NCBI RefSeq assembly: GCF_900102465.1
Contig: NZ_FNBW01000008.1
Location: 62,001 to 126,000 of the forward strand
Reading direction: 5' to 3'
DNA length: 64,000 nucleotides
Source of the DNA: Thalassobaculum litoreum DSM 18839
GTDB taxonomy: Bacteria; Pseudomonadota; Alphaproteobacteria; Thalassobaculales; Thalassobaculaceae
Shown here: positions 21,000-29,106 of the stretch, one piece after another
Layout of the letters: each line of letters begins with the position of its first letter
Numbering within the stretch: position 1 is the stretch's first letter
Notes under the pieces: generated by a model
What the model saw: the letters and a program-made list of their open reading frames with translations, nothing else
Database searches by the model: none
Told to the model about the DNA's origin: nothing
Made by a program: the position numbers and the translations under genes

Positions 21000-22991
21000 T
21001 CACATCATGTCGCGCGGGATGGTCTGGGCGAAGGTCTTGTCGAAGATCCGCTCGCCGTTCTCGAAGGCCTCCACCCGGGCCTCGACCCTCCAGTCCTCCG
21101 CCGTGCAGGACAGGGCGCAGGTGCTGACTGTCTTCGCCTCCAGATCGTCGCGGCGGGTTATGCAGACGCGCTCGACCCGGCCGGCGGCGGATAGCGGGTC
21201 GCCGTCGCGGATCGACCAGACCTCGTCCCGGGTCTCGCCGGTCACCAGCCCATTCTCGGGATGGCGGGTCAGGCCGGTATCCTCTGAGATCCGGTACTCG
21301 GTCGCCCCTGTCGTCAGGTTGCGCCGGACTTCCCGCTCCGCATGGCCCGGTGCCAGGGCCTCATAGCGCGGCAGCGGATCCTCGGTCTCCGGTTCCGCCA
21401 GCTCGATCCGGTCGTGCGCGCCCAGCAGCGGCAGGGCGAGGCGCAGGGACGCCGGCTCCAGGGTCAGGGTCGCGTCATAGGGCGGCGGCAGGATCGTCGG
21501 CCAGTAGGCGGTCGACAGGGCAAGCCGCAGCCGGTGCCCCGGCGCCAGGCGATAGCCGCAGGCGTCCAGGGTCAGGGTGATCCCGGTCGCCTTGTCCGGC
21601 GTCAGCGGCTCCGGGTGCTCGTTGCCGCCGCGATGGGCGAGGTTCAGGACGCCGAAGGCGATCCGGGTCGCCGTGCCGTCGGGATGCAGATCCACCAGCC
21701 GGGCGCAGAGATTGGCCAGCGGCGCGTCGCTCGACAGGGTGACGGAGACCGCCGCCCGGCCAAGCAGCACGATCTCCTCTTCCAGCACCGCCGTATCGAA
21801 CACCAGCGAGCCCATGTCGTCGCCGCGCTGGTCGCCGGCCATCTCGGCATCCGGCTTCAGCGTGAACCACTCGCCCGCGGCCGTGCCGGTGTCGAGGGGC
21901 GAGCGCAGGGTCAGCGCAGGCGCGTCGGCGGCGGGCGTGTCGCTCAGGCGGCCGTCGGCACCGATGCCGAGCACCCGTGTCTCGGGCGTGCTCCAGTCCT
22001 GCTTCGCCACCCAGAAGCCGGGATCGCGGTCGCGCCAGCGCGCCGGCTTCGGGTCGTCGAGGATGAAGGCCCGCATCTGCGGTACCGCCTCCGCGCCGTT
22101 CGGCTCGTCCCGCAGCCAGCGGTTCCACCAGCGGATCGCCTCGCCGTGGAAATCGGCGCGCGGCTTCGGCCAGGCAAAATGCGGATACTTGTGGATCCAC
22201 GGCCCGACCAGCGCCTTGGCACTGTCCGGCATCCCCTCCACCGCCTTGAACGGGGTGGTGCGGTAGCCGTCGGCCCAACCGGCGATCATCAGGGCGGGGA
22301 CCGGGAAGCCGGCGAAATCCTCGCCGATGGAGCCGTGCTTCCAGAACGCGTCGCGGCGCTGGTGCGCCAGCCACTCCTCCAGCATGAACGGCTCGCCCTC
22401 CAGCCGCTCCAGCCACATCGCCCGCCAGTCCTCGCCGACGATCTCCGGGTCGGGCGAACGGGACTGGTAGGCCAGCATGGTCGCCGCCCAGGAGAGCTGG
22501 GCCGACAGGTGGCAGCCGTCCTTGTAGTGGATGTCGTCGTTGTAGCGGTCGACCGAGGAGGCGATGGAGATCACCGCCTTCAGCGCCGGCGGCTTCAGCG
22601 CGGCCACCTGCAGGCAGTTGAAGCCGCCCCAGGAGATGCCCATCATCCCGACGCTGCCGTTCGACCAGCGCTGGGCGACGATCCAGTCGATCACCTCGCA
22701 GGCGTCGGAGAGCTCTCGCTCGGTGTATTCGCCGTCGATCACCCCTTCGGACTCCCCCGAGCCCCGGATATCGACGCGCACCCCTGCGATCCCGGCGGCG
22801 GCGAAGACCGGATAGGTGGACTCGTCGCGCGGTGCGGTGCCGTTGCGCTTGCGGTAGGGCAGGACTTCCAGAACAGCGGGGACCGGATCGGCCTCGGTCC
22901 CGTCGGGCAGCCAGATCCGGGCGGCCACGCGGGTGCCGTCCTTCAGGACGATCCACTCGTTCTCGTGAACCTCGAACGCGCGCTCCGTCAT
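21000..22991 (-). CDS. CocE/NonD family hydrolase (X-Pro dipeptidyl-peptidase S15 type)
   Basis: A 663-residue serine hydrolase. The N-terminal alpha/beta domain holds VRVDIRGSGESEG and the elbow GISWGG with Ser120; the acid is expected near AGWADGYRT and the histidine in GPWIHKYPHF. The C-terminal jelly-roll X-Pro domain spans about 330-640. Relatives cleave acyl esters, amides or proline peptides; this one is unassigned. Followed by the GFA gene on the same strand and preceded after 42 bases by the argE-like gene. Confidence 0.85.
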   Translation of the reverse strand: MTERAFEVHENEWIVLKDGTRVAARIWLPDGTEADPVPAVLEVLPYRKRNGTAPRDESTYPVFAAAGIAGVRVDIRGSGESEGVIDGEYTERELSDACEVIDWIVAQRWSNGSVGMMGISWGGFNCLQVAALKPPALKAVISIASSVDRYNDDIHYKDGCHLSAQLSWAATMLAYQSRSPDPEIVGEDWRAMWLERLEGEPFMLEEWLAHQRRDAFWKHGSIGEDFAGFPVPALMIAGWADGYRTTPFKAVEGMPDSAKALVGPWIHKYPHFAWPKPRADFHGEAIRWWNRWLRDEPNGAEAVPQMRAFILDDPKPARWRDRDPGFWVAKQDWSTPETRVLGIGADGRLSDTPAADAPALTLRSPLDTGTAAGEWFTLKPDAEMAGDQRGDDMGSLVFDTAVLEEEIVLLGRAAVSVTLSSDAPLANLCARLVDLHPDGTATRIAFGVLNLAHRGGNEHPEPLTPDKATGITLTLDACGYRLAPGHRLRLALSTAYWPTILPPPYDATLTLEPASLRLALPLLGAHDRIELAEPETEDPLPRYEALAPGHAEREVRRNLTTGATEYRISEDTGLTRHPENGLVTGETRDEVWSIRDGDPLSAAGRVERVCITRRDDLEAKTVSTCALSCTAEDWRVEARVEAFENGERIFDKTFAQTIPRDMM

Positions 22992-23033
22992 CGGGTCTCC
23001 CCTCTCACTCTGCGGTCTCAGTCGGCCGTCGTT

Positions 23034-24212
23034 TCAGTCGGCCGTTTGGGCCCACTCGATCAGGTCGACCATGAAGTCGACGCACTGCGCCATCTGGTCG
23101 ATGGGAATGTATTCGTCGGCCTTGTGGGCGACGTCGATGCTGCCCGGGCCGAAGATCACCGCCGGCATCCCGGCCTGCTGGAACGCGCCGGCCTCGGTGC
23201 CGAAGGAGACGACGCTGGACTGGTTCAGCCCGGTGAGCTGGCGCACCAGGGTCTCGGCGGCGGAATGCTCGTCCGGCTGCAGCCCGATCACATCGACGAC
23301 CTTCTGGTGCTCGAAGCCGCAATGGGGAGCGACCGCCTTCATCGCCGGCTCCAACTCGTGGCGGCAATAGGTACGGATCCGCTCCTCGTATACATCGGCA
23401 TCGTCCGAGGGCAGCACCCGCATGCCCCAGGTGATGTCGCAGATTTCCGGGATGATGTTGTGGGCGGTGCCGCCCCCGATCACGCCGACGCTCATCGTGG
23501 TGTGCGGCGGGTCGAACTCGGTCTCCTCGTGCGGGCCGGCGGCGATCTCCTGGCCGAGATCGTCGATGAAGGCGATCATCCGGCTGGCGGCGATGATGGC
23601 GTTGGCGCCATTGCGCGGATCGCTGGAATGGCCCGGCACGCCGGTCACCCGGGTCTTGTAGATCCGCGTGCCCTTGTTGCCGCCGATCAGCTTCATCCCG
23701 GTCGGCTCGCCGACGATGACGGCGCGCGGCAGCGGCAGGTTGGCCACCACGTCGGCGATGATGTGCTGCACGCCGAAGCAGCCGACCTCCTCGTCGAAGG
23801 AGAAGGCGAAATGGATCGGCACCTTCAGGTCGGCGGCCGCCATCTCCGGGGCGAGCGACAGGGCGATGGCGATGAAGCCCTTCATGTCGCAGGCGCCGCG
23901 ACCGTAGAGCCTGTCGCCCTTGCGGGTCAGGGTGAACGGGTCGGAGGTCCAGTCCTGGCCGTCGACCGGGACGACATCGGTATGACCGGAGAGCACGACG
24001 CCGCCCGTCTCCTGCGGGCCGATGGTGCACCACAGGTTCGCCTTGGCGCCGTCATGGTCGTAGGTCAGGCGCGCGGCGATGCCGAGATCCGCCAGATAGG
24101 CCTTCACGTCCTCGATCAGCGCCAGGTTGGAGTTCCGGGAAGTGGTGTCGAACGCGATCAGGCGTTCGGTCATGGCGATGGCGCGGTCTAGACGCTCGGA
24201 CGAGGAAGGCAT
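23034..24212 (-). CDS. argE: Acetylornithine deacetylase (M20 family)
   Basis: A 392-residue M20 metallohydrolase of the ArgE group. Metal and catalytic residues are His77 in LSGHTDVVP, Asp109 in YGRGACDMKGF and the glutamates at 141-142 in FSFDEEVGC; the dimerisation lid contains NGANAI. Acetylornithine deacetylase releases ornithine in arginine synthesis, but related M20 enzymes take other N-acyl amino acids. Same strand as the two downstream hydrolase genes, with which it may form a catabolic operon; no arginine genes are near. Confidence 0.8.
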   Translation of the reverse strand: MPSSSERLDRAIAMTERLIAFDTTSRNSNLALIEDVKAYLADLGIAARLTYDHDGAKANLWCTIGPQETGGVVLSGHTDVVPVDGQDWTSDPFTLTRKGDRLYGRGACDMKGFIAIALSLAPEMAAADLKVPIHFAFSFDEEVGCFGVQHIIADVVANLPLPRAVIVGEPTGMKLIGGNKGTRIYKTRVTGVPGHSSDPRNGANAIIAASRMIAFIDDLGQEIAAGPHEETEFDPPHTTMSVGVIGGGTAHNIIPEICDITWGMRVLPSDDADVYEERIRTYCRHELEPAMKAVAPHCGFEHQKVVDVIGLQPDEHSAAETLVRQLTGLNQSSVVSFGTEAGAFQQAGMPAVIFGPGSIDVAHKADEYIPIDQMAQCVDFMVDLIEWAQTAD

Positions 24213-24289
24213 GCGGGGTCCTTGTGGTGAGTGGCCCCACAGATATACGCGATGCCGTCGTCAGGGCGACCCCTTTAAGCCTCCGGGCC

Positions 24290-25231
24290 TTACTGGGGCG
24301 CTGCGGCCTGCCCGGTGCGTCGGCGGCGCGGGCCGAGCAGGCAGGCGAGACCGAGCTGCACGCCGGAGACGGTGGCGATCATGCCGGCGGCGCTGACCGC
24401 GTAGGGCGAGCCGAACCAGAGCGGGCCGTAGCCGGCGAAAACATAGCCGGCGATGGCGGCGGTGGTGGCGAACAGCACGCTCCAGGCGACCTGCCGGCCG
24501 AGCCGGTCGGTCATCAGGCGGGCCGTCGCCGGCGGGCAGACGAACATGGCGATGACGATGATCGAGCCCACCGCGTCGAAGGCGGCGACGGCGGCGATCG
24601 CGGCCGCCACAACCAGGGCGAAGCCGACGGCGCCGGTGCGGATGCCGACTGCCTGGGCGAAACCGGGATCGAAGGTGGAGATCGCCAGCTCTTTCCAGAA
24701 CGCCGCCATGAACCCGACGATCACCGCCAGCACGATGGCCAGCCGGAACAGCTGCGGCGGCAGGCCGGCGAGCGCGCCGATATCCAGCAGCGAGGACCAG
24801 CCGGTCGCGTCGAACCAGATCAGGCTCTCCAGGTTGCCGTACAGCGCATGCTCCACGTCGATATGCACGCCGCTGGTATCCGACTGCTCCAGCAGCAGCA
24901 CGCCGGCGGCGAACAGGGTGGTGAAGACCACGCCCATGGCGGCTCCCGGCTCCACCTTACCCAGCCGCTTGATCAGCTCGATCAGGCCGACCGCGACCAC
25001 GGCGGCGCCGGCGGCGCCGACCATCATCGGCCAGGCGGCGATGGTGCCGGTGACCAGGAAGGCGACGACGATGCCGGGCAGGGCGACATGGCTGATCGCG
25101 TCGCCGATCAGCGCCTGGCGGCGCAGCAGCAGGAAATTGCCCGGCAGCGCGCAGGCGATGGCGGCCAGCGTGCCGATGAGGATCGGAGCCAGGCTGAGCT
25201 GGAGGAATTCCACACCCCAATCCGCGTCCAT
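24290..25231 (-). CDS. Metal ABC transporter permease (second)
   Basis: A 313-residue ABC-3 family membrane protein with about eight or nine helices, including LRRQALIGDAISHVALPGIVVAF, the conserved coupling segment of manganese/zinc/iron permeases. Its start shares a base with the stop of the upstream permease gene, so the two are coupled and probably form a heterodimer. With the ATPase and binding-protein genes upstream it makes a complete importer; MntR next door suggests manganese. No C-terminal extension, unlike its partner. Confidence 0.87.
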   Translation of the reverse strand: MDADWGVEFLQLSLAPILIGTLAAIACALPGNFLLLRRQALIGDAISHVALPGIVVAFLVTGTIAAWPMMVGAAGAAVVAVGLIELIKRLGKVEPGAAMGVVFTTLFAAGVLLLEQSDTSGVHIDVEHALYGNLESLIWFDATGWSSLLDIGALAGLPPQLFRLAIVLAVIVGFMAAFWKELAISTFDPGFAQAVGIRTGAVGFALVVAAAIAAVAAFDAVGSIIVIAMFVCPPATARLMTDRLGRQVAWSVLFATTAAIAGYVFAGYGPLWFGSPYAVSAAGMIATVSGVQLGLACLLGPRRRRTGQAAAPQ

Positions 25232-26445
25232 CAGGTGGCCTCCGGCTTGGGCAGCAGGCTGTCCAGATGGGCGACCTGGTCGGGGGTCAGTACCTGGTCG
25301 ATCGGGGTCAGGCCGTCATAGCGCTCCAGCACCGGATCGTCGGCCCGCAGGCGCCGGGCGGTGGCCCAGCGGGTCTCGTCGAGCTGGGCGCGGCCGGCGG
25401 CCCCGCGGCCGGTGCGCGTCATCACCCCGTCACCCCGCATCAGGCCGCGTCGGCGCAGGATGCGCAGGGTCAGCCGGTCGTAGATCGCCTCGCCCCGGGC
25501 CATGGCCAGCAGCCCCTGGCGCAGATGCACCCGATGCTGGAACCGCCGGTGCCGGATCGCCGATGCTAGCACGCCGCGGCGGGGCGAGAACGCGAGCGAC
25601 AGCGCGAACAGGGCGAAGGCGACCAGCACGATGATCGGCCCGGTCGGCATGTCGCGCGCGGCGGCGGAAAGGGCGGCGCCGGTGAAGCCCGAGACGCCAC
25701 CGATTCCGGCCGCGATCAGGATCAGCCGGTCGACCCGCTCGGTCCAGAACCGGGCGGCGACCGGTGGGATGATCAGCAGGGCGACGATCAGGATCAGACC
25801 GACCACCTTGAGACCGATGACCGTGACCACCAGGGCCAGGCCCATCATCGCCAGGTCGGTGCGGCGCACGTTGATGCCGAGCGTGGCGGCGTAGTCCGGG
25901 TCGAAAGCTACCAGGGTCATCGGCCGGCGCAGGATCGCCACCAGACCGACGGCCACCGCGCCGGCGGCGGCGATCAGCACCGCCTCGCCGATCAGCATGC
26001 CGGCGGTGGAGCCGAGCAGGAAGGTGTCGAGCCCGGCCTGCTTGCCGCCCTCCATGGTCTGGATCACGGTCAGCAGCACGATGCCGAGGCCGAAGAAGAC
26101 GGACAGAATGGCGCCGATCGCGGCGTCCTCGCCCAGGCGGGTGCGGGCGGTGATCCACTCCACCCCCATCAGGCCGATTGCGGCCGAGGCGGCGGAGCCC
26201 AGGATCAGCCCCGGCAGCCAGCGCCCGTCGCCGCCGAGCAGCACCATCACGATGAAGGCGATGGCGACGCCGGGAAGGGTGGCGTGGGTGACGGCGTCGG
26301 ATACCAGCGCGCGCTTGCGCAGGAACACGAAGGCTCCGGCCCCGCCGCCGGCGATGCCGAGCAGCCCGGCGCCGACGGCGACCAGGGCCGAGTTGTACCC
26401 GGCCTGCAGGGTCAGCGCGCGCAGGAAGAGCTCAAGGGTGGTCAT
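25231..26445 (-). CDS. Metal ABC transporter permease with C-terminal extension (first)
   Basis: A 404-residue ABC-3 permease. The membrane part (1-280) contains LRKRALVSDAVTHATLPGVAIAF. The extra 110-120 residues after the last helix are charged and contain LTLRILRRRGLMRGDGVMTRTGRGAAG, which looks like a winged-helix domain of the sort seen fused to some manganese permeases. Whether it binds metal or regulates transport is unknown. It is separated from the ATPase gene by 196 bases that hold a dispersed repeat. Confidence 0.85.
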   Translation of the reverse strand: MTTLELFLRALTLQAGYNSALVAVGAGLLGIAGGGAGAFVFLRKRALVSDAVTHATLPGVAIAFIVMVLLGGDGRWLPGLILGSAASAAIGLMGVEWITARTRLGEDAAIGAILSVFFGLGIVLLTVIQTMEGGKQAGLDTFLLGSTAGMLIGEAVLIAAAGAVAVGLVAILRRPMTLVAFDPDYAATLGINVRRTDLAMMGLALVVTVIGLKVVGLILIVALLIIPPVAARFWTERVDRLILIAAGIGGVSGFTGAALSAAARDMPTGPIIVLVAFALFALSLAFSPRRGVLASAIRHRRFQHRVHLRQGLLAMARGEAIYDRLTLRILRRRGLMRGDGVMTRTGRGAAGRAQLDETRWATARRLRADDPVLERYDGLTPIDQVLTPDQVAHLDSLLPKPEAT

Positions 26446-26482
26446 CCGGCGCTCCTCCTCACGGCACCTCCACCTTCACACG

Positions 26483-26590
26483 CCCCGGCCCTGTGCCGGG
26501 GCCTTTGGGTGAGCGCGGAACAGGCCGTAGAGAGCACGCGGGAACGCCCGTGCGATCCAGGACGAGGGCCCCGGCGCGGGGCCGGGGAGG
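26483..26590. repeat. Dispersed GC-rich palindromic repeat, copy 1
   Basis: Both ends are hairpins built from CCCCGGCC and GGCCGGGG arms (first hairpin 26483-26502 with loop CTGT; the other ends near 26590), and the centre holds GGAACGCCCGT. A diverged copy with the same end hairpins and the same central word lies at 37502-37610. It sits inside the metal-transporter operon, between the ATPase and permease genes. Confidence 0.65.
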
Positions 26591-26641
26591 GATCAAAGGG
26601 GATGGGAGCGGCAACCATCGGCGTTTCCCGGCCTTCGCGCC

Positions 26642-27457
26642 TCAGCACGAACCCAGTCGCAGTTCGGCGATCTGGCTTTCGGCGAGGCGGCCGCCATAGG
26701 TCGCCTGCAGGGTCTCCGACGTGAACGCCTCGGCGATCGGACCTTCCGACTGCTTGCGCATGTTGATCAGCATCGCCCGGTCGAAATAGGCGGTCACCGT
26801 GGACAGGTCGTGATGCACGCAGACCACCGTCTTGCCCGCCGCCTTCAGCCCTTTCAGCACCGAGACGATGGCGTGCTCGGTGGCGGCGTCGACCCCGGCG
26901 AAGGGCTCGTCCAGCAGGTAGAGCTCGGCATCTTGGGCGAGCGCGCGGGCGAGGAAGACACGCTGCTGCTGGCCTCCGGAGAGCTGGCCGATCTGCCGGT
27001 CGGCGAAGTCCTGCATGCCGACCCGCTCCAGGCAGTCCATGGCGCGGGCGCGGTGCCGCGATCCGGCGAAACGGAACAGGCCGACCTCCCGGTACAGACC
27101 CATCATCACCACGTCGATCACCCGGGCCGGGAAGTCCCAGTCGACCGAGGCGCGCTGGGGTACATAGGCGACGTCGCGGCGAGCCTCCTTCAGCGGCTGG
27201 CCGTAGAACCGGACCTCGCCGGCGAGACGCGGGACGATGCCGAGCGCGCCCTTCAGGAAGGTCGACTTGCCGGCGCCGTTCGGGCCGACGATGGCGGTCA
27301 TGCTGGCCGACGGGAAGCGGGCGTCCACGGAGAACACCGCGGGCTTCTCGCCATAGGCGACGGTGAGGCCGCGCACCTCCAGCGGGCAGTCGTCGCCGCC
27401 CGTCTCCACGGCGTATCCGCCGTCGCTTACCAGTTCGATATGGCTGTCCAGGCTCAT
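26642..27457 (-). CDS. Metal ABC transporter ATP-binding protein
   Basis: A 271-residue ABC ATPase. Walker A is GPNGAGKS, signature LSGGQQQR, Walker B YLLDEPF, switch histidine in VCVHHDL. It belongs to the manganese/zinc group that pairs with ABC-3 permeases and A-I type binding proteins. The gene lies 16 bases after the binding-protein gene. The downstream permease gene is separated by the repeat copy 1, so transcript stability or termination there could lower permease expression. Confidence 0.88.
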   Translation of the reverse strand: MSLDSHIELVSDGGYAVETGGDDCPLEVRGLTVAYGEKPAVFSVDARFPSASMTAIVGPNGAGKSTFLKGALGIVPRLAGEVRFYGQPLKEARRDVAYVPQRASVDWDFPARVIDVVMMGLYREVGLFRFAGSRHRARAMDCLERVGMQDFADRQIGQLSGGQQQRVFLARALAQDAELYLLDEPFAGVDAATEHAIVSVLKGLKAAGKTVVCVHHDLSTVTAYFDRAMLINMRKQSEGPIAEAFTSETLQATYGGRLAESQIAELRLGSC

Positions 27458-27473
27458 CGCTTCCCTCGCTGCC

Positions 27474-28457
27474 CTAGGATCCGGTCACGAGCCGTCCCTG
27501 CATGCCCTGGGCCGGGGCGTCGCCGCCCAGTGCCCGGGTGATGCCGGTGACGTTGTGGTCGATCATGCCGATATAGGTGCCCTCGTAGGTGCCGGACGAC
27601 CCCATGGCGTCGGAGAACAGCTCGCCGCCGATGCGCACCTTATGGCCGCGGGCGGCGGCGCCTTCGATCAAGGCCTGCACGTTGCGCGCCGAGACGGAGC
27701 TCTCCACGAAGACGGCGGTGATGCCGCGGGTGACCAGCGCGTCCACCAACTCCTCGATGCGGCGCAGCCCGGCCTCGGACTCGGTGGAGATCCCCTGGAT
27801 CCCCATCACCTCGAAGTCGAAGGCGCGGCCGAAATAGCTGAAGGCGTCATGGGCGGTGACCAGCACGCGCTGCTCGGTCGGGACGGTGGCGAGGCGGGCG
27901 GCGGCATAGGCGTTTAGGGCATCCACCTCCGCCAGATGACGGTCGGCGCCGGCGGCATAGATCGCCGAGCCGTCCGGGTCGATTTCGCTCAGCGCGTCGC
28001 GCACGGCCAGCACCACCGGCCGCCACAGGGACGGGTCCATCCAGACATGCGGGTCGAAGCGGTTCTCGTAGTCGCTATGGGCGATCAGCCGGTCCCGGGG
28101 CACCGCTTCGCCCACGGCGAAGACCTGCTTGTGTCCGGCCAGATCCAGCAGGAACTCCTCGAGCTGCGCCTCCAGATACAGGCCGTGCCACAGCACCGCG
28201 TCGGCGCGCAGCATGGCGGCGATGTCGCTTCGGGTCTGGCGATACGCGTGGGGGTCGACGCCGGGTCCCATCAGCGCCCTGACGGCGACTCGCTCCCCAC
28301 CGATCTGGCGGGCCGCGTCGGCGATCATCGAGGTCGTGGCCACCACCGTGACCGCCGGGGCCGCCGACGCGACCCGCGGCCAGGCGATACCGCCGGCCAT
28401 CGCAAGAGCGAAGGCCGAAGCAGGCAGTCTTTTCAACAGGTTGCGCCGAGTGACCAT
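27474..28457 (-). CDS. Metal ABC transporter substrate-binding protein with Tat-type signal
   Basis: A 327-residue A-I cluster solute-binding protein. The N-terminus TRRNLLKRL followed by a hydrophobic stretch and VASA is a twin-arginine (Tat) signal. Metal-ligand histidines are His70 (GVDPHAYR) and His137 (RFDPHVWMDP), with a glutamate in the GISTESEAG loop and a C-terminal aspartate expected. This arrangement fits Mn or Zn. Start ATG at 28457 was chosen because the 76-codon upstream extension would run through the promoter and operator. First gene of the importer operon; divergent from mntR. Confidence 0.87.
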   Translation of the reverse strand: MVTRRNLLKRLPASAFALAMAGGIAWPRVASAAPAVTVVATTSMIADAARQIGGERVAVRALMGPGVDPHAYRQTRSDIAAMLRADAVLWHGLYLEAQLEEFLLDLAGHKQVFAVGEAVPRDRLIAHSDYENRFDPHVWMDPSLWRPVVLAVRDALSEIDPDGSAIYAAGADRHLAEVDALNAYAAARLATVPTEQRVLVTAHDAFSYFGRAFDFEVMGIQGISTESEAGLRRIEELVDALVTRGITAVFVESSVSARNVQALIEGAAARGHKVRIGGELFSDAMGSSGTYEGTYIGMIDHNVTGITRALGGDAPAQGMQGRLVTGS

Positions 28458-28505
28458 GAGACGGGTAACGCTCCGATCCGACAGGGATTGCAGCAGTGTC
28501 CAAGA

Positions 28506-28541
28506 ATAGTTGGGGTGCCTCCAAATGTTAGTCAAGCCTAA
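28506..28541 (-). promoter_or_regulatory. Promoter of the metal importer with overlapping candidate MntR operator
   Basis: On the minus strand TTGACT (28535-28530) and AACTAT (28511-28506) are 18 bases apart. The -35 box lies within the 14-base near-palindrome TTAGTCAAGCCTAA at 28528-28541 (plus-strand reading), which resembles DtxR/MntR boxes with TTAG and CTAA half-sites. Manganese-loaded MntR binding here would block the importer promoter. Confidence 0.5.
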
Positions 28542-28599
28542 ATTGCCAGCGGATCGTTCCCGTCGTACTGTCCGGTCCGGATTTGGCGCCGAGGATGGA

Positions 28600-29037
28600 A
28601 TGGCGGACGAAGACAGCTTCCGGTCGATCGAGGACCATGCGCAGACCTTCAAGCGTCTGCGCGACGAGCATGCCCGCGAGGTCACCGAGGACTACGTGGA
28701 GATGATCGCCGACCTGATCGACCAGGACGGCGAGGCGCGGGCGGTGGCTCTGGCCGAGCGCTTCGGTGTGACCCCGGCGACGGTGAACAACACGGTCAAG
28801 CGGCTGGAGCGCGACGGCTACGTCACCAGCAAGCCGTACCGCGCGATCTTCCTGACCGATGACGGCCGGGCGCTGGCCGAGATGTGCAAGGAGCGCCACC
28901 GGCTGGTCTGCGACTTCCTCATGGCGATCGGCGTCGACCGCGACGTGGCCGAGGCCGATGCCGAGGGCATCGAGCACCATGTGAGCGAGGCGACCCTGTC
29001 GGTGTTCCGGGCCTTCGTGGAGAAGCAGGGCGACTAG
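28600..29037 (+). CDS. mntR: Manganese-responsive regulator MntR (DtxR family)
   Basis: A 145-residue DtxR-family repressor. The winged helix spans about 25-80 (ALAERFGVTPATVNNTVKRLERDGYV), followed by the metal-binding and dimerisation helices with ERHRLVCDFL and EADAEGIEHHVSEA, where the Glu-His-His cluster supplies ligands. The C-terminal SH3-like domain is absent, as in MntR. ATG at 28600 follows GAGGATGGA. Divergent from the importer operon, 142 bases apart, which is the usual layout for a repressor with its target. Confidence 0.9.
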   Translation: MADEDSFRSIEDHAQTFKRLRDEHAREVTEDYVEMIADLIDQDGEARAVALAERFGVTPATVNNTVKRLERDGYVTSKPYRAIFLTDDGRALAEMCKERHRLVCDFLMAIGVDRDVAEADAEGIEHHVSEATLSVFRAFVEKQGD

Positions 29038-29106
29038 TTTTGCTTTGATCGCCCGGGCCGACGCCCCATCTTGCGGGAACCCTCCGTCGAACCTGCAAGG
29101 TCACCC

